Of a DNA stretch of 64,000 nt, positions 36,620 to 50,500 are shown piece after piece. The notes beneath the pieces were generated by a model that made no database searches, was not told the DNA's origin, and saw only the letters and a program-made list of their open reading frames with translations. Origin of the DNA: Crambe crambe (taxonomy: Eukaryota; Porifera; Demospongiae; Poecilosclerida; Crambeidae); contig OZ004593.1 in NCBI GenBank assembly GCA_963924555.1, forward strand, positions 3,654,480 through 3,718,479. Reading direction: 5' to 3'. The translations under genes were made by a program, and so were the position numbers. Positions within the stretch are counted from its first letter, which is position 1; each line of letters opens with the position of its first letter.

Positions 36620-36766
36620 TGACTGCAAAGCATGCAGATTCAGCATGTTTTAATTCGATATGTACAAAGGACAAATTATGCATCCACTTTTACAATGCAG
36701 TTGCTATATCATTTATTTATAGCTATCATTTTTGAGAACAGAGATGGAGATGGTTTGTTAAATTTA

Positions 36767-39700
36767 TTAGTGTCCATGTCTGTGTTTGCTCATCTTCATG
36801 AATGAAGCAATAGTTTCATCTTTACTCTTCAACTGAAAAACAAGGGGGGAAGGTACAATAGTCAAGTGGGTTGGCTATACTCAATGTGTTGGACACAATT
36901 TTTGGCCTAGAAAGCACCTGTGTTTAATGCCAACTAGTATAGAACTTAGTTCCACACAGTTCCCATTGTTTTACATGCAATTCACCTGTTCTTCCATGAG
37001 TCTCCTTGTCTCCATAGCATCTTTCTCACGTTGATCTCTCATAGTAGTCACTTCTTCCGTGACACGTCTTAAATTATCTATTTCATACTGTAGCCTGGTG
37101 GCTTCGGATCTGTGATGTTCACAGTTTTCTTCCAGTAATTTAGTAGTCTGCATAATTATTATCATAAACCTAAAACCAAGATTTCAAAATTACATTATAA
37201 TTACCGTTCTAGCATATTCTGATTTCCTCTTCAGTACCGCAATTGTGTGCTCAAGAGATTTGATCTTAACACTGCACACATTACATCCTGCGTATTCCAA
37301 CATCCTTGGTTTTGTTAGGGACATGCCTAGTTCAACCTGTGTGCGGGAATAGAACCTACGTATGCTTTAGCATATTGCTTCAGTGCTAGCTACTGGGATA
37401 TGCTGACCTTAGCGGTCAAACTCAGGTGGAGGTCCACAATGACATTGGACAATTAGCCAGTGGTACTCTTAACAGAAACATGCCAGGGTTTATTCTATAG
37501 GTCCAAAACTCAGGGGTTTTGCATGTGGCATTTGTGCAAACAGTAAATACCATGCTCTTTTCCTGCCCCCACGTAATTAAGAACCTGGATACAAGGCTAG
37601 CCTCCAGACCTGTGCTGTACACACTACATAGCTATGGATTTTATGTTCCTGCTACCCCAAAATATTTCCCCCTTTACTCAATAGTACCCCCCACCCATCC
37701 CAAGTACAATTCAGGTGTATATTAATTAATTTTGTAGCTACCTGTGAAGCAGCATTGGATTTCATCATCCTCAATTCTCGTTCCCTTTCTTCAGAAGCAA
37801 ACAGCCTTTCCTTTAACTCTTTCACCTGGTATGCGATTGAAACACTCACTTCTTTCTTCCACTCCTCAGTAACGATAAACAAGTCCTTGCATTCTTTTAA
37901 TTTTTGTTGCAGTTCTTTAGGAACAAGTTGTCCCTCTAATTGCAAAATTTGAACATTATTCGATTTTTCAAGCTGCCCTTCAGATTTATCCACTTTTCCT
38001 TCTGATTCTTTGGCATTTTGGAGTCTTCTATCCATCATGCACAGTATATTTTCCATTTCACTACATCTAGTATGAAGAATATTAACTTCGTTGCCACGGT
38101 CATCAGCTAAACTCTGTGCAGATTTGAGTGCATGTTCCAACATGACTATTCTACTCTCAAGGAATCGGACATGAGAATTTTCCCTTTCTGCGGCTTCCCT
38201 ATAAAAATCATCAAACATTGAAAGTAAATATTAAAAGTAAGTAGCTAACTGACTTACATCAGTTCTCTCTCCTTTCTTCTGATAAGATCTATCATTTTAT
38301 TTAGTTCCAATTGGAGATCAGTAGCCTGACAACAGAATCATGGCAGTCTAAGATATGATTTATATTGGGAGAAAATCTACCTTTTGATGGATATCTTCTC
38401 TTTGTTGCACCTCTTGTTCCAGGGATAATTTTAGCTGACAATTATTTTGCTCAAGTTCTTTTTTTTCCTTGGCCCAGTGTGCTTTCGCAGTTTGAATATC
38501 CTTATCATAATTCTCTGTGGTTTTCATCACTTCTAACAATTCATCATTGATGATTTCAATTCTGCTGCTCAGTTTTGCCACTACACTGTCATCTGGTGTG
38601 TCGAAAGTCATTGTAGTGTTTATTATGTTATTATTATTATTACAACACTTACATTCCTGATTCTTTGTTTCAAGACTCTTCTCCAAATACTCAACCTTAT
38701 GGAGTTGCTCTTCTTTAGCACTGTTTGCATCAGCCAAATCCAAGAGCAGCTCCTGGTTAACTTTATCAGTATCTTGTAACTTTAAGAGAAGTTCTTCTCC
38801 AGCCTTTTCTGCACTTTTTACATACTCTTTTTTAGATCTGTTAGCCTCTTCTAATTGTTGAAGCAATGCCATTTTGGCTTCATCAGCTTCCTTTAGTTGC
38901 TGGAGCAATTTGTCATTATTTAAAGTGATAGTCTTTAAAGTTTGTTGTTGTTCATGCTTTATTTTGCTGATTTCCACTAACTCCTGTTGCAGTTCTTCCT
39001 TAACCTCAGTAACTTCATCCAATCTTGACAGAAGTTTTTCATTCCTTACAGCAATATCATGAAATTGGTATTTATTCTCTTCTTGGATTTTGGTGTATTT
39101 TTCCTGTAACTCCATCATCAATTCTTCCTAATTTGAATGGATTACCCAGCATCAATAAGTGCTGTAGTATATACACGAGATTTCAACGAACCTGCTTCAT
39201 TTCCTGAATCATCATCATCTCTTTCTCTCTCTCATGTTGCTTTATTAAATCTTCCATTTTTCTCTCAAATAAGACATGGGACATTTGGGCTGAAGTATAG
39301 TTTCATTACTCAACAATTTTATATCATCATGATTACCTAAACTTACATTCTTGATCTTTGAGTTCTAGACTCTTTTTTAAATTGTCCAAAGCATGACGCT
39401 GCTCTTCATTGACATTACAGGCATCTTCTAATTTCATTTTTAGATCCTGGTTAGCCTTATTTGCATCTAGTAGTTTTTGATTTAATTCTTCACCAGCTTT
39501 TTTTGTACTTTCTAACAGTTCACACTGTTCTTGTTTACATTTAGAGATATCATTTAATTGTTGTACTAAATCTTGCTTAGCCTCTTCAACATCTTTAAGT
39601 TGCTTGGCTATTCTTTCCTTGCTTAATGTAATACTATTCAATAGCTGCTCCTGTTCTAGTTTTTCTTTAATAGTATTCACCAATTGCTGTTCAATCTCTT

Positions 39701-42700
39701 CGTTAACTTCAGTAGTTTCATAGAATTTTGAAGCTGTTTTCCTTGCCACAGTGGCATCTTCTAGTTCAAGAAGCAAAAACCTTCTTTCTTCTTCACATAG
39801 TGAAAGTTTTTCCTGTAATACTTTCAATCCTTCTTCCTATAAATTTAATATAGGCATATTGAGTGGATTCAATGTACAACTCCAAGATAATTATATTTTG
39901 GGTGATCTTTTCTTGGCCACTGAAGTATTTCCACTAACCTGCTTCTTTTGTTCATTTATTCCCCTTTCTCTTTCTCTCTCAAGTTCTTTCTTCAAAGCAT
40001 CAATATCTTTCAATAAACTGTCATCCTTTTGTGCTGAAATGAATGCAGAAGAATTAGGATACAATTAATACTGTTAGCTGTAACTCACGTCCTTCATTTT
40101 TTTCTCCAAGATTCTTTTCCAGATGATCATCCACAGTACAGAGCTGCCTTTCTTTAGCAGTATTGGTTTCCTTCAATTTTTGGAGGAGCTCTTGATTCAC
40201 CTTATTGGCATCATGTAATTCTTGAAGTATTTCTTCTTTTTCCAAGGCTGCCTTTTCCAATTGCTCAGACTGTTCTTTCTTGCACTTCATAACATCATTT
40301 AACTGTCTGAGTAAAGTTTGCTTAGATTCATTAGCATCTATTTTCAGTTGCTGCACTTCTTTCAGCATCTCTTCCTGCTCATGCTTTGTTTTGAAAATAC
40401 TTGCCAACTGCTGTTGCAATTCCTCTTCTGCTTCATGTGATTTTTCTTTTGTCACTATGGCACTATCTAATTCAATAAGCAATAATCTATTCTCTTCACT
40501 ACTTTTAGAAACCTTATCCTGAAGTTCCATTAATAATTCTTCCTAGAAAGAATATTCAAAGTCCATGTAATTCATGCACACTCATCATTATTGGCTCTCT
40601 GGGTATCTTGCCCATAAAGTGTTCTACAATCCAACGTGAATGTATATAAAATTTCAGTATACTTTCAAGTAGTACAAGTGGATTTAATACATGTATTGGC
40701 CATAATCTGCTTGAACCAGTGATAGGCCATTAGTGTTGGTGTTTTTCAGCTAGCTCTCAGTATTTCAGCCCTTTGCACAGACATTTCTCTAAATATTCAG
40801 AGACTGCAAGGTCATGCATGCATAAGGTGACTGACGATATTATTACCAAAATTTATGGTATGTAGCCCCATCTACCATGAGGATTTATACTGTCCAATAG
40901 TGCTTGCATTTTTTGCTAACAGTAGTCCCCTTAGTAACCTGTTGTGCTTTCTGTACTGTCCATGTTTCTCTTTCTTTCTCAATCTTCTCTTCCAACTCAG
41001 TGATTTTTTTTTCATATGAGGCACAAACCTTTTGAACTACGAAACATTAACTGGTTAGCAAGGACTAGTATGGTTATACACTAACTTTCCTGATTCTTTT
41101 CTTCAAGACTTCTTTCCAAATAGTCAAGTCTATGGAGCAGCTTTTCCTTCACCTGTTTGCATTCCTTTACATCATGAAACTCTTGATCTTGATGTAATTT
41201 CTCTCTGACCTTTGGTGATTCTTCTGTAGTATAATCATCAGTAACCTACATAACCATTATTATGTAGGGTTGATAAAATAAGCAATCCCTTGCCTGTTTT
41301 TTTTTTTTTTTTGTTTTGTTTTGTCTTTTTTTTTGTTTTGTTTAGTTTTTGATTATTACTCTCTCTCTCTTTTCCAAACCTTTTGGGATTCTGGTTCCAG
41401 CTCAAGTGTCTGTATATTCTGGTGTTCCACTTCAATCAAAGACACATCTTTGACTTCTTGCTGGCATACTTCATTCACATTTTTTAGCTGTTCTGAGTCT
41501 GGTTTATGCAGTTTCCTTTTTGCAAATTAATAGTTAGCCTTCAGTATCTAAATAGTACGATTTTATACCTCTTTTTCGTATCAGAAGAATCATTTTTTGC
41601 AGTTGAACTCTTTTCTTTAAGGGTCTCCTCTTCTTGAGTCACTTTGATGCCATCAGAACAAAAATTTTGTTCTACAGAACTGCCTGAAAAGGACTGGAAT
41701 GAAGTGACGGAAGATCTCTTGAATGTAGAAATAGCTGCGGAATTCATCCTGTAAGATCCAAAAAAAGTGATCAAGATCCACAAATAAAACATGCAACTGA
41801 CCATAAACTATTCTTGTCAATTTCCATAACACCGGAGCCAGACTGGGAGCAGAACACATCTAATGATGTCCTAGAAATTGACTGTATGACAAGAGATTTA
41901 GTTCCAACTCACTAGCTAATATGCATTGAGCACTCACATTTTTGAAGAGTTCCTGTTGACTGGAGTCGGAGGGCATGCTATTGGGATATTTTACTTCATC
42001 GATAAATGTATTACTGATATTTAGTGGAAAGCGTCCATCTATGTCACAGCTAGCTCTAAATGATCTAATGTTAGTATTATTTGCTTGGTTATGACTGGTG
42101 ATCTGATTAAGACCCCTGGGAGAATTTTTTTCTGTAGTAGCTTGGAGACTGGCCATGTCATAAGTGTTACAAAAGTTGTCCTTTTTGGTGCAGCTGAAAG
42201 ATTGTATGGTATCTTCCCTGCTCTTAATCTGTGGTACAGGATTTTTGCCTTCTCTTGGTACAAAGTTTGCATCCCTATTCTTTGTGGTAACACATTCATC
42301 AGAGAATACAAACCAAACACATGTAGCTTCATCCTTGAAAAGTTCACTCAGATACTTAGAAGAATTCCTCTCAAGGATTCTATTCTTTTCACTCCGTCTC
42401 CCATGTTCCATGTCACTTGAAGTGTCACTAATTTCATCATCAGATCTCTTTTCTTCTCCTTTAGATGGTACCAAAAGATCTGTATTTTCCTTCGAATTTA
42501 AACCTGGAATAACATTTTTAACATTTGGACAGATATACTCCTTTTCAGTCGGCAGTGTATTATCAGGATCTTGTTCAGCACTCAAATCACGAATAAATTG
42601 ATTTGTATGTCTTCCTGATAGCATTAAGGGTGTCCTAAAGGGAATATCATAAACCAGATTTTTATTTTTTTATTTTGTTTACCTTCCAAAATTATCCTTT

Positions 42701-44287
42701 ATTCTAACATCAGCACCATGCATGATTAAGGCAGTTATCATTGCTTCATTATCATTGATAGCAGCAAGGTGAAGAGGAGTCCTTCCAGTCTGGTAGGAAA
42801 GTATTGCATGCAATAATCATAGTATCTACTCCTAAGCTGTCTAAACTTACCTTATCTTTAGCATTCACTGGAGTTCCCTTGAAGAGAAGAAATAGGGCAG
42901 CTTCTACATTACAACATTGTGATGCAACGTGAAGAGGAGTACGACCAACATTATTTTCCAAGGAAATATCAGCATCACAGTCCAATAAGAATTGCAGTGA
43001 GTTACCACAGCTACCACTTTCAATAACCTTCAATACAAATATCTGATCATGAGGGCTGTAAACTAGATTTTCTAGCACTCAGGCTCTGACCTCCAAATAT
43101 CGAGTCTCAAGTGCAGAAGCACAAGCCTAAAAATTCTACCTGAACTTTTGTATTAGCAGGCTAACCACTGGTTGTAATAACTATGATCTAGATATCTCTA
43201 CTGGTGAAATCCTCTAATTACCTTATGTATAGGTGTATTTCCTTTGCAGTCTTTTAAGTTCACATTTATTATAGATTTTGAAGATGTACAGAGATAATGG
43301 ATGATTTGATGTGCACCCTTATCACAAGCTATATGAAGAGCAGTCCTGCAACAGAAGGCCATCATGATGGAGGAAAGAGCTAGCTATAGCATTACAAGCA
43401 CTCACCTTTGTTTTTCATCCCGAGCATTGATAACTGCTTTGCGTATTCCATTGCAAATAGATTGAATTTTATTCATTTCACCTCTCCATACTGCTCGATG
43501 CAATTTTGGCATATTTCTCAGTTTTTTCACTACATAAGTGCATGGCTTTGAACAGATACCTAAACACATGCACACACATGTATACACCACACACACGCAC
43601 ACACACACAAATTGAAATTGTTGAATATTATTATTATGGTAGCTATACCAGAAATCGTTGAATCACTTGCTGGGGATGTGATATTGCCTTTAACATTATC
43701 AATGGGAAGAGATGTCTTCTTCTTTGCCTCATCACAGAGATGAGAGGCACTTATAGGTGGATTTTCTTCTACATTCTGGGGTGTTAAAGGGTCTTCTTTA
43801 TGCTTCCAGCAGAATTGTGGTGAAGCAGTAAGGCCAACTGCAGATTCACTGCTGATATCACTGCTTGAAGTTCCATATTCTAACTGAATCTTGATATTGG
43901 CAGTGTTGCTATATTCATCATACAAGATGGCCACATTAGGCTTGGTCTCTAAGGCAGCAAAACGTTCCTTTACTAGTGATGTAACCGATGAGTTAGAGTT
44001 AAGTCCATTCTCAAATTCACAGCTATACAAATATATAATGTACCATAAATTAATGATTATGTTCTTATCCTACTTGAAAAGGGATCTCAATGGACGCAGC
44101 TACTAATTAAATTATATTATACTGCAAAATCCTGACAACCACTATAATATTGTTAGCATGGACATTAACTGACCGATGTCCCTTCAAGTTATCACGATGC
44201 ATAGAAGATATCAGGGAATTGCTAGGGATCTCCTCGTTAGTACGTCCAACTAATTCAATTTTCCTACCGCAATTCTTGTACTCCATG
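36767..44287 (-). CDS. ANKRD26-like ankyrin-repeat / long coiled-coil protein
   Basis: ATG at 44287 begins MEYKNCGRKIELVG. After an acidic spacer exon come ankyrin repeats (KLHRAVWRGEMNKIQ, RTALHIACDKGAHQIIHYL, RTPLHVASQCCNVEAALFL, a TPLHLAAINDNE repeat and RTPLMLSG), spread over about six exons from 43560 to 42600. A low-complexity charged region (about 42620-41550) is followed by a long coiled coil to 36767. The last coding exons are 37742-38198, 37205-37336, 36986-37147 and about 36767-36830, ending SFMKMSKHRHGH. Ankyrins first and then a very long coiled coil match the ANKRD26/POTE/CCDC144 family, which acts at membranes and basal bodies in vertebrates. The middle coiled-coil exons are tandem duplicates. 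AATAAA overlaps the stop codon. Exact borders of several middle exons were not fixed. Confidence 0.82.
38653..40540 (-). repeat. Tandemly duplicated coiled-coil exons within the ANKRD26-like gene
   Basis: Three long exons (about 40089-40540, 39345-39840 and 38653-39127) encode homologous segments. Each runs from MELQ or EKLSLCEE-like starts through QLNDVMKCKKEQ / QLNDISKCKQEQ / QLEEANRSKKEY and KANQDLKMKLEDA-type heptads to a final K..EC/NE. Each is preceded by a short exon with ERERE-type sequence (about 39950-40035, 40970-41035 and one near 39193-39262). The pattern indicates duplication of an exon pair. Confidence 0.75.
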
Positions 44288-44542
44288 ATCCATAATGCTC
44301 ATGGGCTACAGTCATAATCATACGCAAAAAAAAAAAAGTACGCGAGCTGCCCAGGAAACGTGTTTTGCGCATGCGTTATAAGTCATGACATGATCGCCGC
44401 AGCAGTCACGTGGCCTCTTTGATGACACGTGGTCGTTTTCTCAAATTGAAGTTACTTTTTGTTCACCCAGTAAACCAATCTTGTAAGTTATAACTATAAT
44501 GACTATCCTAATTTAATGACTCTCCTTATATTTAGCTACGCC
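44288..44542. promoter_or_regulatory. Bidirectional promoter with NRF1-like site
   Basis: This 255-bp gap separates the divergent ANKRD26-like and GRPEL1-like start codons. TGCGCATGCGTT at 44366-44377 matches the NRF1 consensus at all but the last positions. Two ACGTGG E-box-like motifs follow near 44406-44432. NRF1 control would suit a mitochondrial gene; the link is inferred. Confidence 0.5.
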
Positions 44543-47500
44543 ATGTCCATGCTTCGTGCTGCCACCCTCCACCGACCTGTCACTAAGTTGCTATCTCAGT
44601 CCACAAAATGCCTGACCCAGGCCAGAAGATGGCGAGGAAATGGACCTGTTGAGGTAGGGTAAGCGTGGGTACTACGGAAAAACATGCGTAACTGAACATA
44701 TATGTCAAGGTCTATACAATTACTGTCACCAGCAACTGTTACTAAGAGAAAAAAAAATCTAAATGTGGGGGTTACAGAGGCACATCACTAATGATCAGAG
44801 AGTGCATTTGCACTCTGTGTAGTGATGGCAGATCATCTCTCTTCTACCCTTACTCTGCAGGTTCTCAAAAGGCTACAATTACCATATCTACACAGAAGAG
44901 GGAAGAATGTTCAAATAACACAAGAAAAAAAGATTTCTTGTTCTTTATAATTAAAAAGATCGATGTACTGACTCATGGTTGTCACGATTCTGTTATGGCC
45001 ATCTGTTGGGCAGTAGAACTATGTTAATCAGCACTATTGATACTATGCAGAATGTTAGCAAGTCTTTCTCTGCTATTCTTTAAGCTAGCATGTGTGCATG
45101 CTGGGTGGGGCCACAGGAGCACCAAGCTGGCTAGAATTTTAATCCTATTTATTCTGATCAGATGGAATGGAAACAAGTAAATGCAAAAAATTTCTTCTAA
45201 ATGAAAATGTTAGTATGTAGGGATGCCCCTAAAATCTATATAATGTACTGCAGCTTCATTATGAACTGCCATTAGCTATAGGCAGTTTATGTAAATGTAT
45301 GGATTGTTTTCATAAGTAGCCTTAGTAGTGAGGTAGCTTAGGGATTTTTTGTTTACACGGCGGACAAAAGCGTCAAAATTTTTTTGGGAGTTTATATGTG
45401 CACGTAGACCACTTTTTATAGCAAAAACGCAAAATATTCTATTTACATCTGTAAGTGTTATACTGTATTGTTGACTAGGATTCTTCAAAAGTTATAGCTA
45501 CCAGTATGTTGTTTACTAATTAGATTTCACATGTGCAAGTACAAAGATCAGTACATGACAACCCACCTTGATGCATTTGCAACTGGTACAGCCTCGATTA
45601 GATTTGCATCCACGAGTTCACTGGAAGCTCTTGCCTTCACTGTAAGCTCTTGCCGCTTCAGGGATGGTCATCCAGACAGGCACCCAGCCATGATCCTTGT
45701 CTTTTGTCCACCCCCATCCTTCTGGTGAAGGAACATTCTTAAAATATTGATGGTTGGTGGTCCAAATACTGCTCTGGAAAACTGCTCGCTTCACATGTTG
45801 AAGTAGGGCATCCTAAAAGAGAAAGAAGAGTGAATGCATGTGGTGTTAGTATTCTAAACTTTTGTTCTTTTTACAAAATAGTTTTAGCCGTGCTTCATTA
45901 ACAGATTCAAGGACACTAGTTTTGTCATAAAGTAGAACAGTGAATCTCTCCAGCAGAAGGAAAAATGGTGATGTAATATCCACTTGAGCATAACTATTCT
46001 CAAGCATGAAGATAAAAGCTTCGTTGACCTCTGGATAAGCATTCCATATATGCTGTTTTCTTGGATGTGGTATCGCATCCTGTGAATGCATGAAAGGGTG
46101 GGAGACAACGGGATCGTTCTCTCCCTAAATGAGCACAAATAGTGTTGATGCTGTAGTAGCAGAAATGTTTCCCTGTTCCAAAGGCTACCCATAGGGTAGT
46201 CATCAACCATATTGTGAAACTCTCCAATCAGAATAACCACTACATCAGTATCCACTGTACACATCATGATTTTCCTGGAACCACTCGCCAATGAGTCATA
46301 CACATGAAGCATGATGCGGGTATCTGCTTCCTCATGGTCCGAATTAGTCATCTGCCACTCACTACCGATGCAGACCACTTGATCATCTATAGCATCAATG
46401 AATGCATGCATGCATACATATCTGATGTGATGTAAACTGTTTTGTGTACAGGGATATTAACACTGGCCACCCTTTCTGTGAGGAATGAAAATAGTTCAGT
46501 CTTATTCCGAGAGTCACGCAGAAAGTCATCCCATTTCTTAAGGGATCTTGGTTTGTGAAGATACCTTAGTTCTCACCCCACTCCCTCTGTGCTCCCTAGT
46601 CGTACCTTTGATGCTGTTTGCAAAGTATCGATCCCAAACTAAGTCAATTCTACATGCATCTGCCAACTGTTGCTTGAGAAAGGGTACGAAAACTTGGTCA
46701 GCATAGTCTGCAAAGGTATTGGTAGTGTTTGAGGACAAAAAGTGTACCACGGCAGCACCATCAAATATCTTGCAATCAAAAAGAGGATGGGAAGGTTGAT
46801 CACTGGAGTCTAAACATGTTAGAAGAACTGACTTTTGTCCAAGCTGTATCTTACCATACATACATACATACATACATACATACATACATACATACATTAC
46901 ATGCAGAAAATGAAAATCATCTTGCTGCTGCTGAGCGGTCACGTGCACCTGGTCAAGCCAGGATACCTGTGCACTAAGCAGGCACTACGAGCCAGTGCTG
47001 GCAACCTCCTAGAGCTTGGGCTAGGAACTGGAAGGATAATCTCTTCTCAGCAAGTTTCAAGCAGCAAACACAAAGCCTTATTGATACACTCAATGACTTT
47101 GGTAAGGATGACTGTCCTGAGCTTCTTGTATTGAACACCCGTGTATGTGCTGATGACTCCGTTGTTGAAACTGTGCGGTCCCTTAAAGCTCTAGGAATCA
47201 CGAAGTATCAGGAATATAAAAAGGAAGTGATCACAGATAGAACGAAGTCCATTCATGATGCAGTAAAGAAAAACTCTCTGGCATTGTTTAGTTCACCTAA
47301 ACGGAAAGTGAAAGTGAAGTCTTTTTGGTAGGCTGTACATTGCCAATCAACAGCGTGAAGGAGACCCTGTGCAATTTTTCTTGCATGAAAATCAAACCAC
47401 CCCTCCCTCAGCAATGACTCGGCATCTGTTTAAGTGCTAACCAGGCTGAACCAGCTAGTTAATACACTCCAAAAGGAAGCATAAAGTCTCTATGATATTT

Positions 47501-50500
47501 TCGTGTTTATTTCGTGTTTTTGCATAAAAAAAGTGGTGTAGGCACACACCTGTTAGTCAAATTTTTGCAGCCGGTCTTTTTTCTGTTATATATGATCATA
47601 TAAACTTCCCCCCCCCCCCCCCCAAAAAAAAAAAAAAAATTGGTGCTTTTATCCGCCGTGTAAACATAATACAATAATTTACCCCTAAGCCACCCCACTA
47701 TAGGGCAGTCTCTACATAATCTTTTATTTGAAAATTTTTTAGAAGGTCAAGAATTACGTTTGTAGATGCAATAAGGAATATGTTCTCTAGTACTCTGACC
47801 TTCATTTCTCGTCTTCGCCTCTCTTCATTCTCTATCTTTTAACTTTTGTTTTTCTTCTCTTCTTCCATTCTTTCTTTTTCTTTTCCTTTTTTCCATTTCT
47901 CACTCCGATTGATGCTCTAGCTTTAGTTTTTCCTCTTCTACTTTTGCCTGCTCCTTTGCTTTCAGGTCCTCTAAAAATGAATCCTCAGTAGCATTTTGAC
48001 CCTAATTTCTCTTGGTCCCGGTTTAGACAGCACTGCAGCTTCACTCAACGTGTCAAGGTAACACCAGTCTGGTGAAGCTAGTGACCCTTGCTTCTCTGAG
48101 GACGTGTCAAAGTAGGAACCACTTACATTCACTTCTGAATGGTTAATTTATAGCCACGCAATATACTCTGGATCTGTGACTATATTATACCGTTTTTGAT
48201 AAAGTTCTTTCTGGTGAAGCAGCAGACTACCTTTTGGCTCATCTAGACTACTAGCACTTGCTGGCTCTGAAATCTTGTGACTGAACATGCAGAGCTTTAT
48301 CAGTCTATAATTTCACTAGGCCACACTCCAGAATATTCGTGTAGTCACCACAGATGCCCTGGCATCATTGATCACTGAAGCATATCTGTGATGACCAGGA
48401 CACTCACTCATGTATTTATTACTATAAACTTTATTGATGCTTTTGAAAACCCCTACGTCTAGTGATTGAAGTAAATGTGACATTGAAGTAAATATGACGT
48501 GTTGGTAAGCACAATAGATATGTGGGAACTATGTCCATCCTGAATAAGAAGAACATAGAGAGAATGAAATAGAAAAGTAGGATGGCTGTGTGTGGTTCAA
48601 AAAGGAGTGAAGTAGGAATAGTTAGCTCGTGGTTTGGTAATATTGGAGATGGGTAAGGGGTTGAAGTTCACTCTCTAGTTGCTGAACTTTTTTTGAACCA
48701 CACACAGCCATCCTACTTTTCTTTTTTATTTAGAATAAATATTACTTGTTCAAGGGCCAACTGCATACCAAGTAGCAGTTAGCTAGAATATTTGGTAAAG
48801 GTTGTCACATGAATGAGCTATTCAAGGGGTGGGATTTCCATCTATCCAGCTCAGCTAGCTGCTAGTTCATGCTGTGAAGAATGCCAACCAAAGCTTAGGG
48901 AAGAGCAACGCGGTAGCTCAGAGCTGGAAAAGCCCACCTTAGTTGTTGGTGATTTTTCCACACGACTCTCTGCTATTGGATTCCATGCACGAAGCTTTCA
49001 TGGCTGACTAGCTAGCTTTAGTGTTGTATTTATAAGCTTGAACTATCTCGCATGCATGAATTGGGAAAGGGTCACCAATATAACACATTAGTATGTGATG
49101 TCTAATTACGTAGCTAGGGGGAAAATTGGTGTTCCGTTCCACTGGACTACCAGCATTTGCTGAGCAATGGCTGAGAAAGAGAAGATGTTATGTAATTTCC
49201 AGCTCTTTTATGACAGTAGTAAGTTCTGAGATGGGAAGAAGTTCTAGAGTGCATGTAAGAACAGAAATATTTTATTATTGGTGTGTTTTTGTCTGTTATT
49301 TTATTATAGGCAACTGGATGCTGTGATTCTGCCATCCAAGTTAATTGTACCTACGTATGTTTCGAGATTTCATCATAAAATTGTATGAACTGAAATGACT
49401 CTGATCTGGAAGGGCTAATACTGATGGAGTTTGTATCTATTTGTTTTTTAAATCACTCTGATTTTAGGTAAAGATTTAGTTTCACATTAATGAGAGGATC
49501 AGGAACAGAATGGAACTCTCCTCCTGGTAATTGATCTATCAGCATTCGCTGCATACAAACAGATGATTTGCAACAGAAGTTGTAACGGTTCTTGTCTGTG
49601 AATCTGTGATGGCTTATTCAATTTCATCAGTGTCGCTGGTAAATATGATGCAATGATCTCTGTAGGTCTCGGTCACCTTGTTCAGACATTAGCCTCGCAA
49701 CTTTTTCTACTGTAGATCCTGAACTTTGAAGCTACTTGTATCCTTGTCAAACACCTTCTTTGCCCTATATGAGAACTTGTTCTCCAGTTAATCTACACCC
49801 ACGACCTCTTTTCTAGGCTACTGTACTTAGGGAATGGGTGAGGACTTCTATCACCGAATGCAAGGACATAAACTGTTGCAAGGTCAACTGGCAGATGCAC
49901 AGTAGAGACAGCTCTCTCCTCTAGCTATGCCCCTTTTCAGCTAAACTTAGGTTACATCATCAAAAAAGTTTTCAGGAAACTCGTTCACAAGCTAAGCCAG
50001 CGAGTCAAAGTGGCTCATGAAAAAATATTAATTAAGCCATGATACGGTATTATGCAGCTATCAATTGTATGCCCCACTTCCCCCAGTACGGGAAGGGGTT
50101 GGGGATTAGGCAGTGTGGACAATGCAATTATCCCATCCTTGGGGCTGCTCTATATTTCAATCTCCCTATGAATCCCCATATTAAATATAAGGGGATTATA
50201 GGGAGTTGAATTTCTTCTCATTCTTGCAGGTGCTACAATGGGGATGACAATGATGCATTATTATTGTAGCTAGCTATATATATCTGGATCAAAATTAATA
50301 TTGCACCAGGAAGTTTGACTAGTTGCATTTGTTGCAATAAAACTGTTCTGGCTCTTCAAAAACACATACACATTCCCAGTGATACCACTGCCAGGGTTTC
50401 ATCTAGGAATTTCACTTTGGGGGGGGGGAGCTTACTTATCACGTGGCTGTAGGCCTTGGCAAAGGGGTCCCGCGCGGAGCGCGAAAGAAAATTTACTTAT

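Larger units (their letters stand above)
45326..47700. mobile_element. DNA transposon, family X copy A (2.4 kb, defective)
   Basis: The terminal inverted repeats are TAGTGAGGTAGCTTAG on the left and CTAAGCCACCCCACTA on the right, with GGCGGACAAAAGCG subterminal on the left and its near complement on the right. A TAG target duplication flanks it (45323-45325 and 47701-47703). Inside, broken minus-strand frames encode the family's transposase-like protein. The element sits in the GRPEL1-like intron. Confidence 0.88.

Noticed and set aside
41860-42624. Single long frame taken as its own gene
   Set aside because: It is one exon of the ANKRD26-like gene: it starts with the ankyrin RTPLMLSG and is preceded by an acceptor in phase.
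44865-44960. Possible exon after CTCTGCAG
   Set aside because: The frame ends quickly and resembles nothing known; no phase partner could be shown.
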